64,000 nucleotides of DNA from Acidimicrobiia bacterium. GTDB taxonomy: Bacteria > Acidobacteriota > Terriglobia > Bryobacterales > Bryobacteraceae. The stretch lies in the NCBI GenBank assembly GCA_016871315.1, contig VFZE01000023.1, positions 1 to 64,000 on the forward strand, in the 5' to 3' direction. Positions 51,869 through 60,475 of this stretch are shown here, piece by piece. The notes under the pieces were generated by a model. It did not search any database. It was given only the letters and a program-made list of their open reading frames with translations, and had not been told where the DNA came from. A program made the translations under genes and the position numbers. The first letter of the stretch is position 1. Each line of letters opens with the position of its first letter.

Positions 51869-53775
51869 GGGAGTTTGAGTTCGAGGTTGCCGGTGCGGTC
51901 CAGGCGGAAGCGCCAGTTGGAGGGGACGAGCGTGGTGGAGCCGTAGTCGAGGATGAGGGCGGGACCTTGTTTTGCGGCGCGGCCTATCTGGTTGCGGTGG
52001 AAGACAGGGGTTTGGCGCCAGCGGCCGTCGAGGTAGAGCTTGCGGAGTTCGGGTTTGGCGGCGGACGGGGAAGGGAGCGGACGCAGTCCGGGTTTGCGTG
52101 TTTCGACGCGGGCGCGGACGCGGATGGTGACGACTTCGACGGGGCGCGCGGGGTCGGAGTAGCCGTAGACGCGGTGGTGTTCCTTGTGGAATGCGGCGGC
52201 GGCCTCTTCGCGATTCCGCCAGGGGACGTTGAGCTCGTAGCTTTGTCCGGCGTAGCGGAGGTCGGCGGTGCGTTCGATGCGCGCGCCGCGGGTTTCCTGG
52301 CGGGCCTGTTTTTCGAGTTCGCGGAAGGCTTTTGCGAAACCGGCGCGGCCGAGCAGGCCGGCGGAGTAGTCGCGAACGCGGTCGGCGAGGAGCATGCCGA
52401 GAGCGGAGAGGCCTTCGGCGTAGCGGGGGACGACGACGGTGCGGATGCCGAGTTCGGCGGCGATGTGGCAGGCGTGGAGGCCGCCGCCGCCGCCGAAGGC
52501 GATAAGGGCGAAGCGGCGCGGGTCGTGGCCGCGCTCAATGGAGACGGCGCGGATGGCGCGCTCCATGTTGGCGTTGGCGACGCGGATGATGCCTTCGGCG
52601 GCCTGCATGCGCTCCATGCCGAGTGAGTTGGCGACAGCGTCGATGGCCTTGGCGGCTCGATCGACGGAGATCTCCATTTCACCGCCGAGGAACTGGCGCG
52701 CGGTGATGCGGCCCATGACGACGTGGGCGTCGGTGACGGTGGCCTGGCTGCCTATGCCGTAACAAGCGGGGCCGGGATCGGCTCCGGCGCTTTCCGGGCC
52801 GACGCGGAGCAGGCCTCCGGCGTCGACACGCGCGAGGGAGCCGCCGCCGGCGCCGACGGTGTGGATGTCGAGCATGGGGACGCGTACGGGGAAGCCGTCG
52901 ACGCTGGCTTCGGTGGTTTCGCGCACGGCTCCGTCGCAGAGGCTGACGTCGGTGGAGGTGCCGCCCATGTCAAAGCCGAGGATGCGGCGGTAGCCGGAGA
53001 GGCGGGCGAGGTGGATGGCTCCAATGACGCCGCCGGCGGGTCCGGAGAGGACGGTGCGGACGGCCTGGCGGCGGGCCTGTGCTGCGGAGAGGAAGCCGCC
53101 GTTGGATTGAAGGATGGAGATGGAGTGGCGGCTGTTTTCGAGTTCCTTGAGGTAGGCGTCCATGAGCGGGCCGACGTAGGCGTTGATGAGGGTGGTGGAG
53201 GCGCGCTCGTATTCGCGGAACTCGGGGGAGACTTGGTGGGAGGCGCAGAGATAGCCGAGGCCGGCGAGGGCCGCGGCAACTTCCTTTTCGTTTTGCGGGT
53301 TTTGATAGGAGTGGAGCAGACAGACGGCGACGGCCTCGACACGAGCGCGGCGGAGCGCTTGGGCGAGCTTGCTTAATGCGGCAGGATCGGGGCGTGCGGC
53401 GATGGCGCCGTCGTAGAGGGTGCGCTCGGGGACACCGAAGCAAAGCTTGCGCGGCACGAGCGGGCGGCGGGGCAAGGGGGTGAGGTTGTATAGTTCGGCG
53501 CGGTTCTGGCGGCCGATGTGAAGCAGGTCTTCGAAGCCTTTGGTTGTGAGGAGAGCGGTGCGCGCGCCTTTGCGTTCGAGCAGGGCGTTGGTGGCGACAG
53601 TGGAGCCGTGTACGACGTCGGCGGGTTTGGTTCCGGCGGCGCGGGCGAGGCCTTCGAGGATGACGCGGGCCGGGGCGCGCGGGTTGGAGCGGAGTTTGAA
53701 GCTCTCCATGCGCCCGTCCTTGTGCAAGACGATGAAATCGGTGAAGGTTCCGCCCGCGTCGATTCCTATGCGCAT
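51865..53775 (-). CDS. Hydantoinase/oxoprolinase subunit A family protein
   Basis: The 636-residue protein shows the HyuA fold of the actin-like ATPase superfamily. It has N-terminal 'MRIGIDAGGTFTDFIVLHKD' (phosphate 1 loop), 'VVHGSTVATNALLERKGART' and 'SILQSNGGFLSAAQARRQAV'. The second phosphate loop is 'RILGFDMGGTSTDVSLCDGA' (~residue 265), and 'FALIAFGGGGGLHACHIAAE' follows (~420). Such proteins hydrolyse 5-oxoproline, hydantoins or carboxylate ketones with ATP, normally together with a HyuB subunit. No hyuB gene is adjacent, so the partner is elsewhere or missing. Divergent from the ABC export operon. Confidence 0.9.
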   Translation of the reverse strand: MRIGIDAGGTFTDFIVLHKDGRMESFKLRSNPRAPARVILEGLARAAGTKPADVVHGSTVATNALLERKGARTALLTTKGFEDLLHIGRQNRAELYNLTPLPRRPLVPRKLCFGVPERTLYDGAIAARPDPAALSKLAQALRRARVEAVAVCLLHSYQNPQNEKEVAAALAGLGYLCASHQVSPEFREYERASTTLINAYVGPLMDAYLKELENSRHSISILQSNGGFLSAAQARRQAVRTVLSGPAGGVIGAIHLARLSGYRRILGFDMGGTSTDVSLCDGAVRETTEASVDGFPVRVPMLDIHTVGAGGGSLARVDAGGLLRVGPESAGADPGPACYGIGSQATVTDAHVVMGRITARQFLGGEMEISVDRAAKAIDAVANSLGMERMQAAEGIIRVANANMERAIRAVSIERGHDPRRFALIAFGGGGGLHACHIAAELGIRTVVVPRYAEGLSALGMLLADRVRDYSAGLLGRAGFAKAFRELEKQARQETRGARIERTADLRYAGQSYELNVPWRNREEAAAAFHKEHHRVYGYSDPARPVEVVTIRVRARVETRKPGLRPLPSPSAAKPELRKLYLDGRWRQTPVFHRNQIGRAAKQGPALILDYGSTTLVPSNWRFRLDRTGNLELKLP

Positions 53776-53814
53776 GCCTAGGTCAAAGGGTACCGCACCT
53801 GCGTATCATGGAAG

Positions 53815-54489
53815 TTGATCCAACTTGAACGGGTATCCAAGCGCTTTGACGGGAAACGTCAGGTGACCGCGCTCCATCCACTGGATTTAGAGATTCCGAA
53901 GGGCGAGATGGTGGCGATTGTGGGGCCGTCGGGTTCGGGCAAATCGACCTTGTTGAACCTGATCGGCGGGCTGGACCGTCCGAGCGAAGGCGAGATCACG
54001 CTGGATGGGGAGAAACTGGGCAACCTGCCGGACGATCAGCTGACACGCGTGCGGCGCGACAAGATCGGCTTCATCTTTCAGTTCTTCAATCTGCTTGCGA
54101 GTTTGAGCGCGGCGGAGAACGTGGCGCTGCCGCTGCATCTACGCGGGTGGAGCCGGGGGAAGGTGCGGGATCGTGCGGAGGAGCTGCTGGAGTTGGTCGG
54201 GTTGTCGCAGCGGGCCGAGCATCTGCCGGAGGAGTTGTCGGGCGGGGAGCGGCAGCGGGTGGCGATCGCGCGGGCGCTGAGCGTGTATCCGCCGGTACTG
54301 CTGGCTGATGAGCCGACGGGGAATCTGGATTCGGTGAACGGGGCGGGGATCCTGGCGCTGCTGCACGATCTGCATCAGCGGCTGGGGACGACGATCCTGA
54401 TCGTAACGCACGATGTGACGGTGGCCGAAGGCTGCCAGAGGATTGTGACGCTGCGCGACGGGAGCATTATCGAGGACCGGCGGCTATGA
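53815..54489 (+). CDS. ABC transporter ATPase (LolD/MacB-N type)
   Basis: The start is TTG at 53815 with GGAAG just upstream; no ATG is in frame before the conserved N-terminus 'IQLERVSKRFDGKRQVTALH'. The 224-residue ATPase has Walker A 'GPSGSGKSTLLNLIGG' (~residue 38), Q-loop 'GFIFQFFNLL', signature 'LSGGERQRVAIARAL' (~140), Walker B 'VLLADEPTGNLD' and H-loop 'LIVTHDVTVAEGC'. This is the LolD/MacB subclass. It overlaps the permease gene (ATGA) and forms an operon with it, a LolA-like protein and an outer-membrane barrel. Confidence 0.93.
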   Translation: MIQLERVSKRFDGKRQVTALHPLDLEIPKGEMVAIVGPSGSGKSTLLNLIGGLDRPSEGEITLDGEKLGNLPDDQLTRVRRDKIGFIFQFFNLLASLSAAENVALPLHLRGWSRGKVRDRAEELLELVGLSQRAEHLPEELSGGERQRVAIARALSVYPPVLLADEPTGNLDSVNGAGILALLHDLHQRLGTTILIVTHDVTVAEGCQRIVTLRDGSIIEDRRL

Positions 54490-57026
54490 GGATGCTGGCG
54501 CTTTTGACGTGGCCGTATGTGCGCAAACACCGGCTGCGCAGTTTGCTGACGCTGGCGGGGATCGTGATCGGCGTGGCGGTGTTCGTGGGGATGCACACGG
54601 CGAACCGGAACGTGGGGAGCGCGTTCGCGCGGACGGTGGACCGGATCGCGGGGAAGGCGCAGTTGCAGGTGTCGGCGGGGGAGACGGGGTTTCCCGAGGA
54701 GACGCTGGAGAAAGTGCAATCGCTGAGGGAGGTGGGCGCGGCGGCTCCGGTGATTGAAGCGGTGCTGAATACGGGCCGGGAAGGGCAGGGGAACCTGCTG
54801 GTGCTGGGTGTGGACATGACGGGCGACCGCAGCCTGCGCGAATACGATCTTGAGGATGAGGATGTGATCGACGATCCGCTGATCTTTCTGGCGCAGCCGG
54901 ATTCGATGATCGTGAGTAAGCAGTTTGCCGGGCGGAATGGGATCGAGCGGGGCGGGAAGCTGAAGCTCGAGACGATGGAAGGCGAGAAAGAGTTCACGGT
55001 GCGCGGCATCATGAAGGCGGAAGGGCTGGCGCAGGCGTTCGGCGGGAACCTGGCGGTGATGGATATTTACGCGGCGCAGCTGGTGTTCGGGCGGGGTCGT
55101 ATGTTTGACCGGATCGACATCGGGCTGGCGGAGGGCGTGAGCGTGGAGGAGTGCCGGAAGAAGCTGGAGGCGCTGCTGGGGCCAGGGTTTCAGGTGGAGA
55201 CGCCGTCGACGCGGTCTGGCCACTTTGAAGCGGTCTCGCGGGCGCTGGGGATCACGATCAACATCACGTCGCTGTTCGCGCTGCTGATCGGGGTGTTCAT
55301 TATTTATAATTCGTTCTCGATCGCGATCACGGAACGGAGGTCGGAGATCGGGATTCTGCGGGCGCTGGGGGCGTCGCGGGGGCGCGTGCTGGGGATGTTT
55401 TTGGGGGAGAGCCTGGCGGCGGGGTTGGTTGGATCGAGCATCGGGATTTGGCTGGGGCTGCTGCTGGGCGGGGCGATGACGCCGGTGCTGGGGACGATGG
55501 TGCAGGAGGTGTATGGGGCGCCGCAGGCGGGGGAAGGTTCGGAGGCGCAGTGGTGGCTGATTGCGGCGGCGCTGGGGATCGGGATGCTGGCGAGCGTGGC
55601 GGGAGGGATTCTGCCGGCGCGTGCGGCGGCGCGAGTGGATCCGGTGAAGGCGCTGCAAAAGGGGCAATTCCAGGTGATCGCGGCGGGGGAGAACCGTATG
55701 CGGCGGCTGGTGGCGTTCGCGATGTGGGCGGTGGCGCTGGCGTGTTTGATGGGCGAGGGTGTGACGTTCTATGCGGGATATCTGCTGATGGTGACGGGAG
55801 TGATCCTGCTGACGCCGGCGCTGGCGGGTTGGCTGGCAAGGGCGCTGCGTCCGGCGCTGCGCTGGCTGCGTCCGGTGGAGGGGGCACTGGCGGCGGACAG
55901 TTTGATACAGGCTCCGCGGCGGACGTCGGCGACGGTGGCGGCGCTGATGCTGTCGCTGGCGCTGGCGGTGGGGTTCGCGGGGATCACGCGCGCGACTTAC
56001 GGGTCGCTGCTGCGGTGGATGAACGACACGCTCAATCCGGATCTGTTTGTGTGGCCGACGGAGTCGATCACGTCGCGGACGTTCCGGTTTCCTGCGTCGG
56101 TGGAAAAGGAGCTGAGCGAGATTGAAGGGATCGAGGAGGTGCAGGGGGTTCGCAATGCGCGGGTGCTGATCGGCGGGTTGCCGGCGATGGCGATCTCGGT
56201 GTCGATCGAGATTTCCTCGCGGCGAGTGCCGGTGATGGCGGTGGAGGGGGATCCGAAGGAGATGCTGCCGCTGGCGGCGGCGGGCAAAGGAGTGATCATC
56301 GCGGATAACCTGTCGAGGCTGCGCGGATTGCACAAGGGCGACATGCTGGAGCTGGATACGCCGAGCGGACGGACGCGGCTGCCTATTTTGGGAGTGACGG
56401 TGGATTATTCGGATCAGCAGGGGGCGTTTCTGATCGACCGGTCCTTATACAGGAAGCTGTGGCGCGACGAGACATTGAACGGGTGCCGGGTGTATCTGAA
56501 GCCGGGAGCGTCGGAGGAAAAGGTGAAGGCGGAAATCGTGAAGCGATTGGGGTCGCACCGGCGTCTATTCATATTCACGAATGAAGCGATCCGGGAGTAT
56601 ATCTTGAACATCACGAACCAGTGGTTCGGGCTGACCTACGTGCAGGTGGCGGTGGCGCTGCTGGTTGCGGTGCTGGGGATTGTGAACACGCTGACGGTTT
56701 CGATTACGGACCGGCGGCGGGAGCTGGCGATCTTGCAGGCAGTGGGCGGGCTGCGGCGTCAGGTTCGGCACACGATCTGGCTGGAGGCGGCGGCGATCGG
56801 TTTCATCGGGCTGGTGCTGGGGCTGGCGGTGGGGGCGGTGACGCTCTACTACAACCTGGAGATGCTGAAGCGGGATGCGATCGGGCTGCTGTTGCCGTTT
56901 GAGTATCCGTACGGATTCGCGGCGGCGCTGTTGCCGGTGATCCTGTTGGTGAGTTTCGTGGCGGCGTTGTGGCCGGGAGAGGCGGCGGTGCGCGCGTCGC
57001 TGGTGGAGTCGCTCGAGTATGAATAG
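54486..57026 (+). CDS. Ten-helix FtsX-type ABC permease
   Basis: The 846-residue protein holds two FtsX/MacB-like units in tandem. Helix 1 ('SLLTLAGIVIGVAVFVGMHT') is followed by a large periplasmic domain, three helices around 'RRSEIGILRALGASRGRVLG' (~285), then a second unit with 'LMLSLALAVGFAGITRATYG' and final helices around 'RRRELAILQAVGGLRRQVRH' (~745). It is the long type that handles lipids or lipoproteins. With the upstream ATPase it should form a membrane transporter; the downstream LolA-like protein and barrel suggest envelope lipid or lipoprotein trafficking. Confidence 0.92.
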   Translation: MRMLALLTWPYVRKHRLRSLLTLAGIVIGVAVFVGMHTANRNVGSAFARTVDRIAGKAQLQVSAGETGFPEETLEKVQSLREVGAAAPVIEAVLNTGREGQGNLLVLGVDMTGDRSLREYDLEDEDVIDDPLIFLAQPDSMIVSKQFAGRNGIERGGKLKLETMEGEKEFTVRGIMKAEGLAQAFGGNLAVMDIYAAQLVFGRGRMFDRIDIGLAEGVSVEECRKKLEALLGPGFQVETPSTRSGHFEAVSRALGITINITSLFALLIGVFIIYNSFSIAITERRSEIGILRALGASRGRVLGMFLGESLAAGLVGSSIGIWLGLLLGGAMTPVLGTMVQEVYGAPQAGEGSEAQWWLIAAALGIGMLASVAGGILPARAAARVDPVKALQKGQFQVIAAGENRMRRLVAFAMWAVALACLMGEGVTFYAGYLLMVTGVILLTPALAGWLARALRPALRWLRPVEGALAADSLIQAPRRTSATVAALMLSLALAVGFAGITRATYGSLLRWMNDTLNPDLFVWPTESITSRTFRFPASVEKELSEIEGIEEVQGVRNARVLIGGLPAMAISVSIEISSRRVPVMAVEGDPKEMLPLAAAGKGVIIADNLSRLRGLHKGDMLELDTPSGRTRLPILGVTVDYSDQQGAFLIDRSLYRKLWRDETLNGCRVYLKPGASEEKVKAEIVKRLGSHRRLFIFTNEAIREYILNITNQWFGLTYVQVAVALLVAVLGIVNTLTVSITDRRRELAILQAVGGLRRQVRHTIWLEAAAIGFIGLVLGLAVGAVTLYYNLEMLKRDAIGLLLPFEYPYGFAAALLPVILLVSFVAALWPGEAAVRASLVESLEYE

Positions 57027-57771
57027 GGTGGCGTTGGCGGTGTTGCTGTGCGCTTCGGCGGGGTTGACGCAGGAAGTGCGCGGGATTATCGAGGAGGTGC
57101 AGCGGCGGACGCGGTCGAATTCGCAGCGCTATGAGGGGACGCTGGAGGTGATGGATTCGCGGCGGCGGATCACGACGAAGCGGTGGCAGTATGAGCGGAT
57201 CGGGTCGTTCGGGGAGAGCAAGACGGTGCTGCGGTTTATTGAGCCGCCAGAGGTGAAGGGCGTGGCGCTGCTGGTGCACAACCACAAGGAGCGGAGCTCG
57301 GATCAATGGATGTGGACTCCGGCGCTACAGCGGGACCGGCGGATCGCGCTGCAGGACCGCTCGACGCGGTTCTTCGGGACCGATTTCAGTTTCGAGGATC
57401 TGGAGGAGCGCGACGTCGATCACTACGACTACAAGCTGCTGGGCGAGGAGCGGCTGGACGGGGCGATGTGCTGGAAGATCGAGTCGCGGCCGCGAGGGTC
57501 GAAGACGTCGCAGTACACGCATTCGCATGCGTGGGTGCGGAAGGATATTTACGTGTTCGCGAAGGTGGAGGGGTTTCGTGACGCGGCGCTGGTGCGGCGC
57601 ATACTCTATCGCGGGTACGAGCAGGTGATGGGGATCTGGACGGCGAAGGAGCTGGAGGTTTATGACGCGCGGCGGGAGAGCCGCACGGTGATGCGGCTGG
57701 AGAAGCTTGAGTACAACCTGCCGCTGAAGGAAGAGGACTTCACGCTGCAGGCGTTGCGGCGCGGCCCATGA
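57019..57771 (+). CDS. LolA-like outer-membrane lipoprotein-sorting protein
   Basis: The 250-residue product starts with a signal peptide ('MNRVALAVLLCASAGLTQ') and overlaps the permease end by 8 bases. It follows the LolA-fold pattern of the 'outer membrane lipoprotein-sorting protein' family: 'YEGTLEVMDSRRRITTKRWQ', 'TVLRFIEPPEVKGVALLVHN', 'SSDQWMWTPALQRDRRIALQ', 'GTDFSFEDLEERDVDHYDYK' and 'RLEKLEYNLPLKEEDF'. These proteins carry hydrophobic cargo across the periplasm. Context with an ABC permease and a barrel supports that role; the cargo is unknown. Confidence 0.88.
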   Translation: MNRVALAVLLCASAGLTQEVRGIIEEVQRRTRSNSQRYEGTLEVMDSRRRITTKRWQYERIGSFGESKTVLRFIEPPEVKGVALLVHNHKERSSDQWMWTPALQRDRRIALQDRSTRFFGTDFSFEDLEERDVDHYDYKLLGEERLDGAMCWKIESRPRGSKTSQYTHSHAWVRKDIYVFAKVEGFRDAALVRRILYRGYEQVMGIWTAKELEVYDARRESRTVMRLEKLEYNLPLKEEDFTLQALRRGP

Positions 57772-58991
57772 GAGCGGGTCTGTTGCTGGTGCTGGGGGTA
57801 GTGGTGTGTCCTGGGCAGCGGTTCACGCAGCGCGGCTTTTTGGAAACGCGGACGTCGCTGTTTCCGCAGGAGGCGCCGAACGATTCCGGCCACGTGGTGG
57901 CGGAGAGCCTGCTGCGGTGGGAAGCGTCGTATCAGGCGGCGGGGTGGCTGAAGCTGAACCTGGACGCAGAGGCGCGCACGGATACGCACCAACAGGTGGA
58001 GCGCGTGTTGCGGCTGGACACGTTGGACCGTTCGCCGCGGCGTCCGGCGTTTTCGGTGCGGCGGCTGAGTCTGCTGGCGTACCGGGGCGGGTGGACTGTG
58101 GAGGCCGGCAAGCAGTTTATCCGGTGGGGCAAGGCGGACATTCTGAATCCGACGGACCGGTTCGCGCCGCGGGATTATCTGAACGTGACGGGGAGCGATT
58201 TTCTTGGGGTGACGGCGGCGCGGGTGACGTATGAGCGGAACCGGGACACAGTGGATTTCGTGGCGGCGCCGCGATTCACGCCGAGCCGGACTCCGCTCTT
58301 GAATCAAAGATGGGCGGTGCTGCCGGCTGAGGCGGCAGCGTTTGCGTTTGAGGATAAGGGGACTCGAATTCCTGGGCGGACGCAGTTCGGGGCGAGGTGG
58401 AGCCACAGGGCGGATGGGTGGGAGTATGCGCTGGTGTTCTATGAGGGTTTCCATCATCTGCCGCTGTTTGATGGTGCTGTGCGGCTGTTTCCGGCGCCGG
58501 CGATCGAGTTCGAGCGGGTTCATCCGACGCTGCGGCTGTACGGCGGAGATGTGGCGGTGCCGTTGCGGTGGGTGACGGTGAAGGGCGAGGCGGCGTGGTT
58601 CACCTCGCGCACGCGGCTGGCGGATGAGTACCTGCTGTACGTGATTCAACTGGAGCGGATGGTGGGCGAGTGGGTGTTCGTGGGCGGGTATGCAGGGGAG
58701 GCGGTGACGGAGCGGCGGAATCCTGCCGACTTTGCTCCGGACCGCGGTTTTGCGCGGTCGTTTTTGGGGCGGGCGCAGTACACGATCGGTCCGCGGCGGT
58801 CGGTGGCGTTTGAGGCGGCGGTGCGGCAGAACGGGGAAGGGGTGTGGTTGCGGTCGGAGTATTCACAGCAATTGGGGCGGAACTGGCGGGCGACGGCGGG
58901 GTTTACGCTGATTCGCGGGGATGGGCGTGATTTTCTGGGGCAGTTTAGGCTGAATTCGTACGGGCTGGTGGCGCTGCGGTATAGCTTTTAG
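57768..58991 (+). CDS. Outer-membrane beta-barrel protein of the Lol-like operon
   Basis: The 407-residue protein overlaps the LolA-like gene by 4 bases (ATGA), has a signal peptide ('MRAGLLLVLGVVVCPGQ') and alternates polar and aromatic residues typical of a barrel ('WLKLNLDAEARTDTHQQ', 'GGWTVEAGKQFIRWGKADIL', 'ILNPTDRFAPRDYLN'). It ends with aromatic Phe ('GLVALRYSF'). The 'RWGKADxxNPTDxFxPRDY' pattern resembles DUF1302-type proteins, often found with RND/Lol-like exporters. It probably supplies the outer-membrane end of this export system. Confidence 0.8.
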   Translation: MRAGLLLVLGVVVCPGQRFTQRGFLETRTSLFPQEAPNDSGHVVAESLLRWEASYQAAGWLKLNLDAEARTDTHQQVERVLRLDTLDRSPRRPAFSVRRLSLLAYRGGWTVEAGKQFIRWGKADILNPTDRFAPRDYLNVTGSDFLGVTAARVTYERNRDTVDFVAAPRFTPSRTPLLNQRWAVLPAEAAAFAFEDKGTRIPGRTQFGARWSHRADGWEYALVFYEGFHHLPLFDGAVRLFPAPAIEFERVHPTLRLYGGDVAVPLRWVTVKGEAAWFTSRTRLADEYLLYVIQLERMVGEWVFVGGYAGEAVTERRNPADFAPDRGFARSFLGRAQYTIGPRRSVAFEAAVRQNGEGVWLRSEYSQQLGRNWRATAGFTLIRGDGRDFLGQFRLNSYGLVALRYSF

Positions 58992-59013
58992 GGGTGGCGT
59001 TTGGAGGCGAGGC

Positions 59014-59503
59014 TTACCCGGCCGCCATTGCTTTGCCAGAGGCTTGGCGGTTGACGGCGCGGCGGACCTGAGCGGCGAGGGCGGCGATGAAGGTGGGGGA
59101 GTCGTTGAGGCCGGGCATCATGCGGAAGTGGCGGATGCCGAGGCGTTCGGCGATTTCGCGGTGCTCGATGTTGACCTCGTAGAGGGTCTCCATGTGGTCG
59201 GAGACGAAAGAGATGGGGATCATGAGAACGTTGCGGGAGCCTTTGGAAGCGAGGTCTTCGAGCGTTTCGCGCATCATCGGGCGCAGCCATTTTGAAGGGC
59301 CGACCTTGCTCTGGTAGCAGAGGCGCCAGGGGTTGGGCCAGGCTCCGGCGGCGCGGACGAGTTTGACGGAGCGTTCGATGTGGGACTGGATGAAATGGAC
59401 GAGCGGGGTCCAGGGGGACAGTCGAAGCTGGTTAGAGGAACTCCTCGATGGCGTCGAGCGAGTCGGGGCCGCCGAGTTGAAACAACACCACACCCAGCTT
59501 CAT
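59014..59503 (-). pseudogene. hemH: Ferrochelatase with its central part deleted
   Basis: From ATG 59503 the frame reads 'MKLGVVLFQLGGPDSLDAIE' then 'EFL' and a TAA stop, the canonical N-terminus of HemH. A second frame from about 59430 gives the C-terminal third: 'LCYQSKVGPSKWLRPMMRET', 'NVLMIPISFVSDHMETLYEV' with the catalytic-region His, and 'NIEHREIAERLGIRHF'. About 150-180 residues between, including the active-site His of strand 'FHGLP/SAHG', are missing, and the junction shifts frame. No ferrochelatase activity is expected from this locus. Haem synthesis would need another copy or the coproporphyrin route. Confidence 0.8.
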
Positions 59504-59540
59504 GGCGATCGCAGTATGTATATTATTCAACAATACGGCG

Positions 59541-59952
59541 ATGCGACATCAAGTGATTTTCCTGGGGCTGTTGCTGGCGGTGGGCTGCGCGGGGTCTGAG
59601 AAGCTGGCCGATATCGGTTACGCGACAGTGGATGGCATGGAGGCGAGGCTGGATCTTTACCTGCCGAAGGAGAAGGGCGCCCCGGTTGTGGTGTATGTGC
59701 ACGGTGGGGCGTGGCGGTCAGGGAGCAAGGAAAAGCCGCCGGTGGCGGGGCTAGTGGAGGAGGACTTCGCGGTGGCGAGCGTCAACTACCGGCTGAGTCC
59801 GGTGGCGAAGTTTCCGGATATATAAACAGAACGGGCTGCCGGTGCGGATGGAGGTGGTGCCGGGCGCCGGGCATGGCGGGAAAGAGTCCTACGATGCCCG
59901 GCGTATGGGGCTGGTTGTGGAGTTTCTAAGGGAGCATCTCACGCGGCATTAG
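59541..59952 (+). pseudogene. Lipoprotein alpha/beta hydrolase with catalytic centre deleted
   Basis: ATG at 59541 opens a lipoprotein signal ('MRHQVIFLGLLLAVGCAGSE', lipobox LAVGC). The first third of a carboxylesterase-like hydrolase follows: 'DLYLPKEKGAPVVVYVHGGA' with oxyanion HGGAW, 'ASVNYRLSPVAKFPD'. A TAA stop occurs at 59823-59825. Another frame gives 'QNGLPVRMEVVPGAGHGGKE' with the catalytic-type His and the C-terminal helix to a stop at 59952. The central ~120 residues with the nucleophile GxSxG are absent. The gene is divergent from the equally gutted hemH. Confidence 0.7.
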
Positions 59953-60315
59953 GGCAACGAGGGCGGAATAGAGTTTGCGGCGCGCGGCGATGCAAGCGCC
60001 GTCGCCCGCATCCGGGCGCGTCCAGTCGAAGCCGAGGGCGCGCCAGGCGGCATCATCGGGATCGAGGCCAAGCGTTTCAATGTAGAAGCGGTCAACGATG
60101 AGGAACTGGCGGCGGAAGGCGAGCAGGTAGCCGCCGCGCTGGCGCCAGACCTCCGCGGCGTGTGCGCGCGTGCGGTACCAGAGGTTGATGTGGGCTCCGC
60201 AGCGGGTGGGGCCGGCGGGGCGGCGGAAACGTTTGAGGGCCGTCTGGTCGCCACTTTGGACACGGCGGTGTAGAATCCCGGCCCGGATTTGTACTTCTTT
60301 GACGGCATCGTTCAT
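59926..60315 (-). CDS. Hypothetical protein, acidobacterial type
   Basis: The 129-residue product begins 'MNDAVKEVQIRAGILHRRVQ' and contains 'AHINLWYRTRAHAAEVWRQR', 'FRRQFLIVDRFYIETLGLDP' and 'ALGFDWTRPDAGDGACIAAR'. It is Arg- and Trp-rich, has no signal peptide, and resembles short uncharacterised proteins of Acidobacteria that I cannot name. Its 3' end overlaps the gutted hydrolase by 27 bases. It may carry a deletion itself; the sequence does not tell. Confidence 0.5.
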   Translation of the reverse strand: MNDAVKEVQIRAGILHRRVQSGDQTALKRFRRPAGPTRCGAHINLWYRTRAHAAEVWRQRGGYLLAFRRQFLIVDRFYIETLGLDPDDAAWRALGFDWTRPDAGDGACIAARRKLYSALVALMPREMLP

Positions 60316-60475
60316 GACATGTTCTCCTCAGTGGCCAACGCCGCTCCCATGCTGGCTGAGAAAATGCATGTTGTCGTTACCGTGTTGGGGTATCGCAGGG
60401 TGAAGACTGCTTTCGGCGGAGAGGCGCCCCTGCGCGCCAGCCACCATGGTAGCGCAGGAGCTGCCCGGTAATTGC

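Noticed and set aside
54375-56333. Very long open frames opposite real genes (for example 54375-56333 minus, 23124-24593 minus, 14952-16568 plus)
   Set aside because: They are high-GC shadows: Arg, His or Gly-rich, without domain motifs, and the other strand carries clear family motifs.
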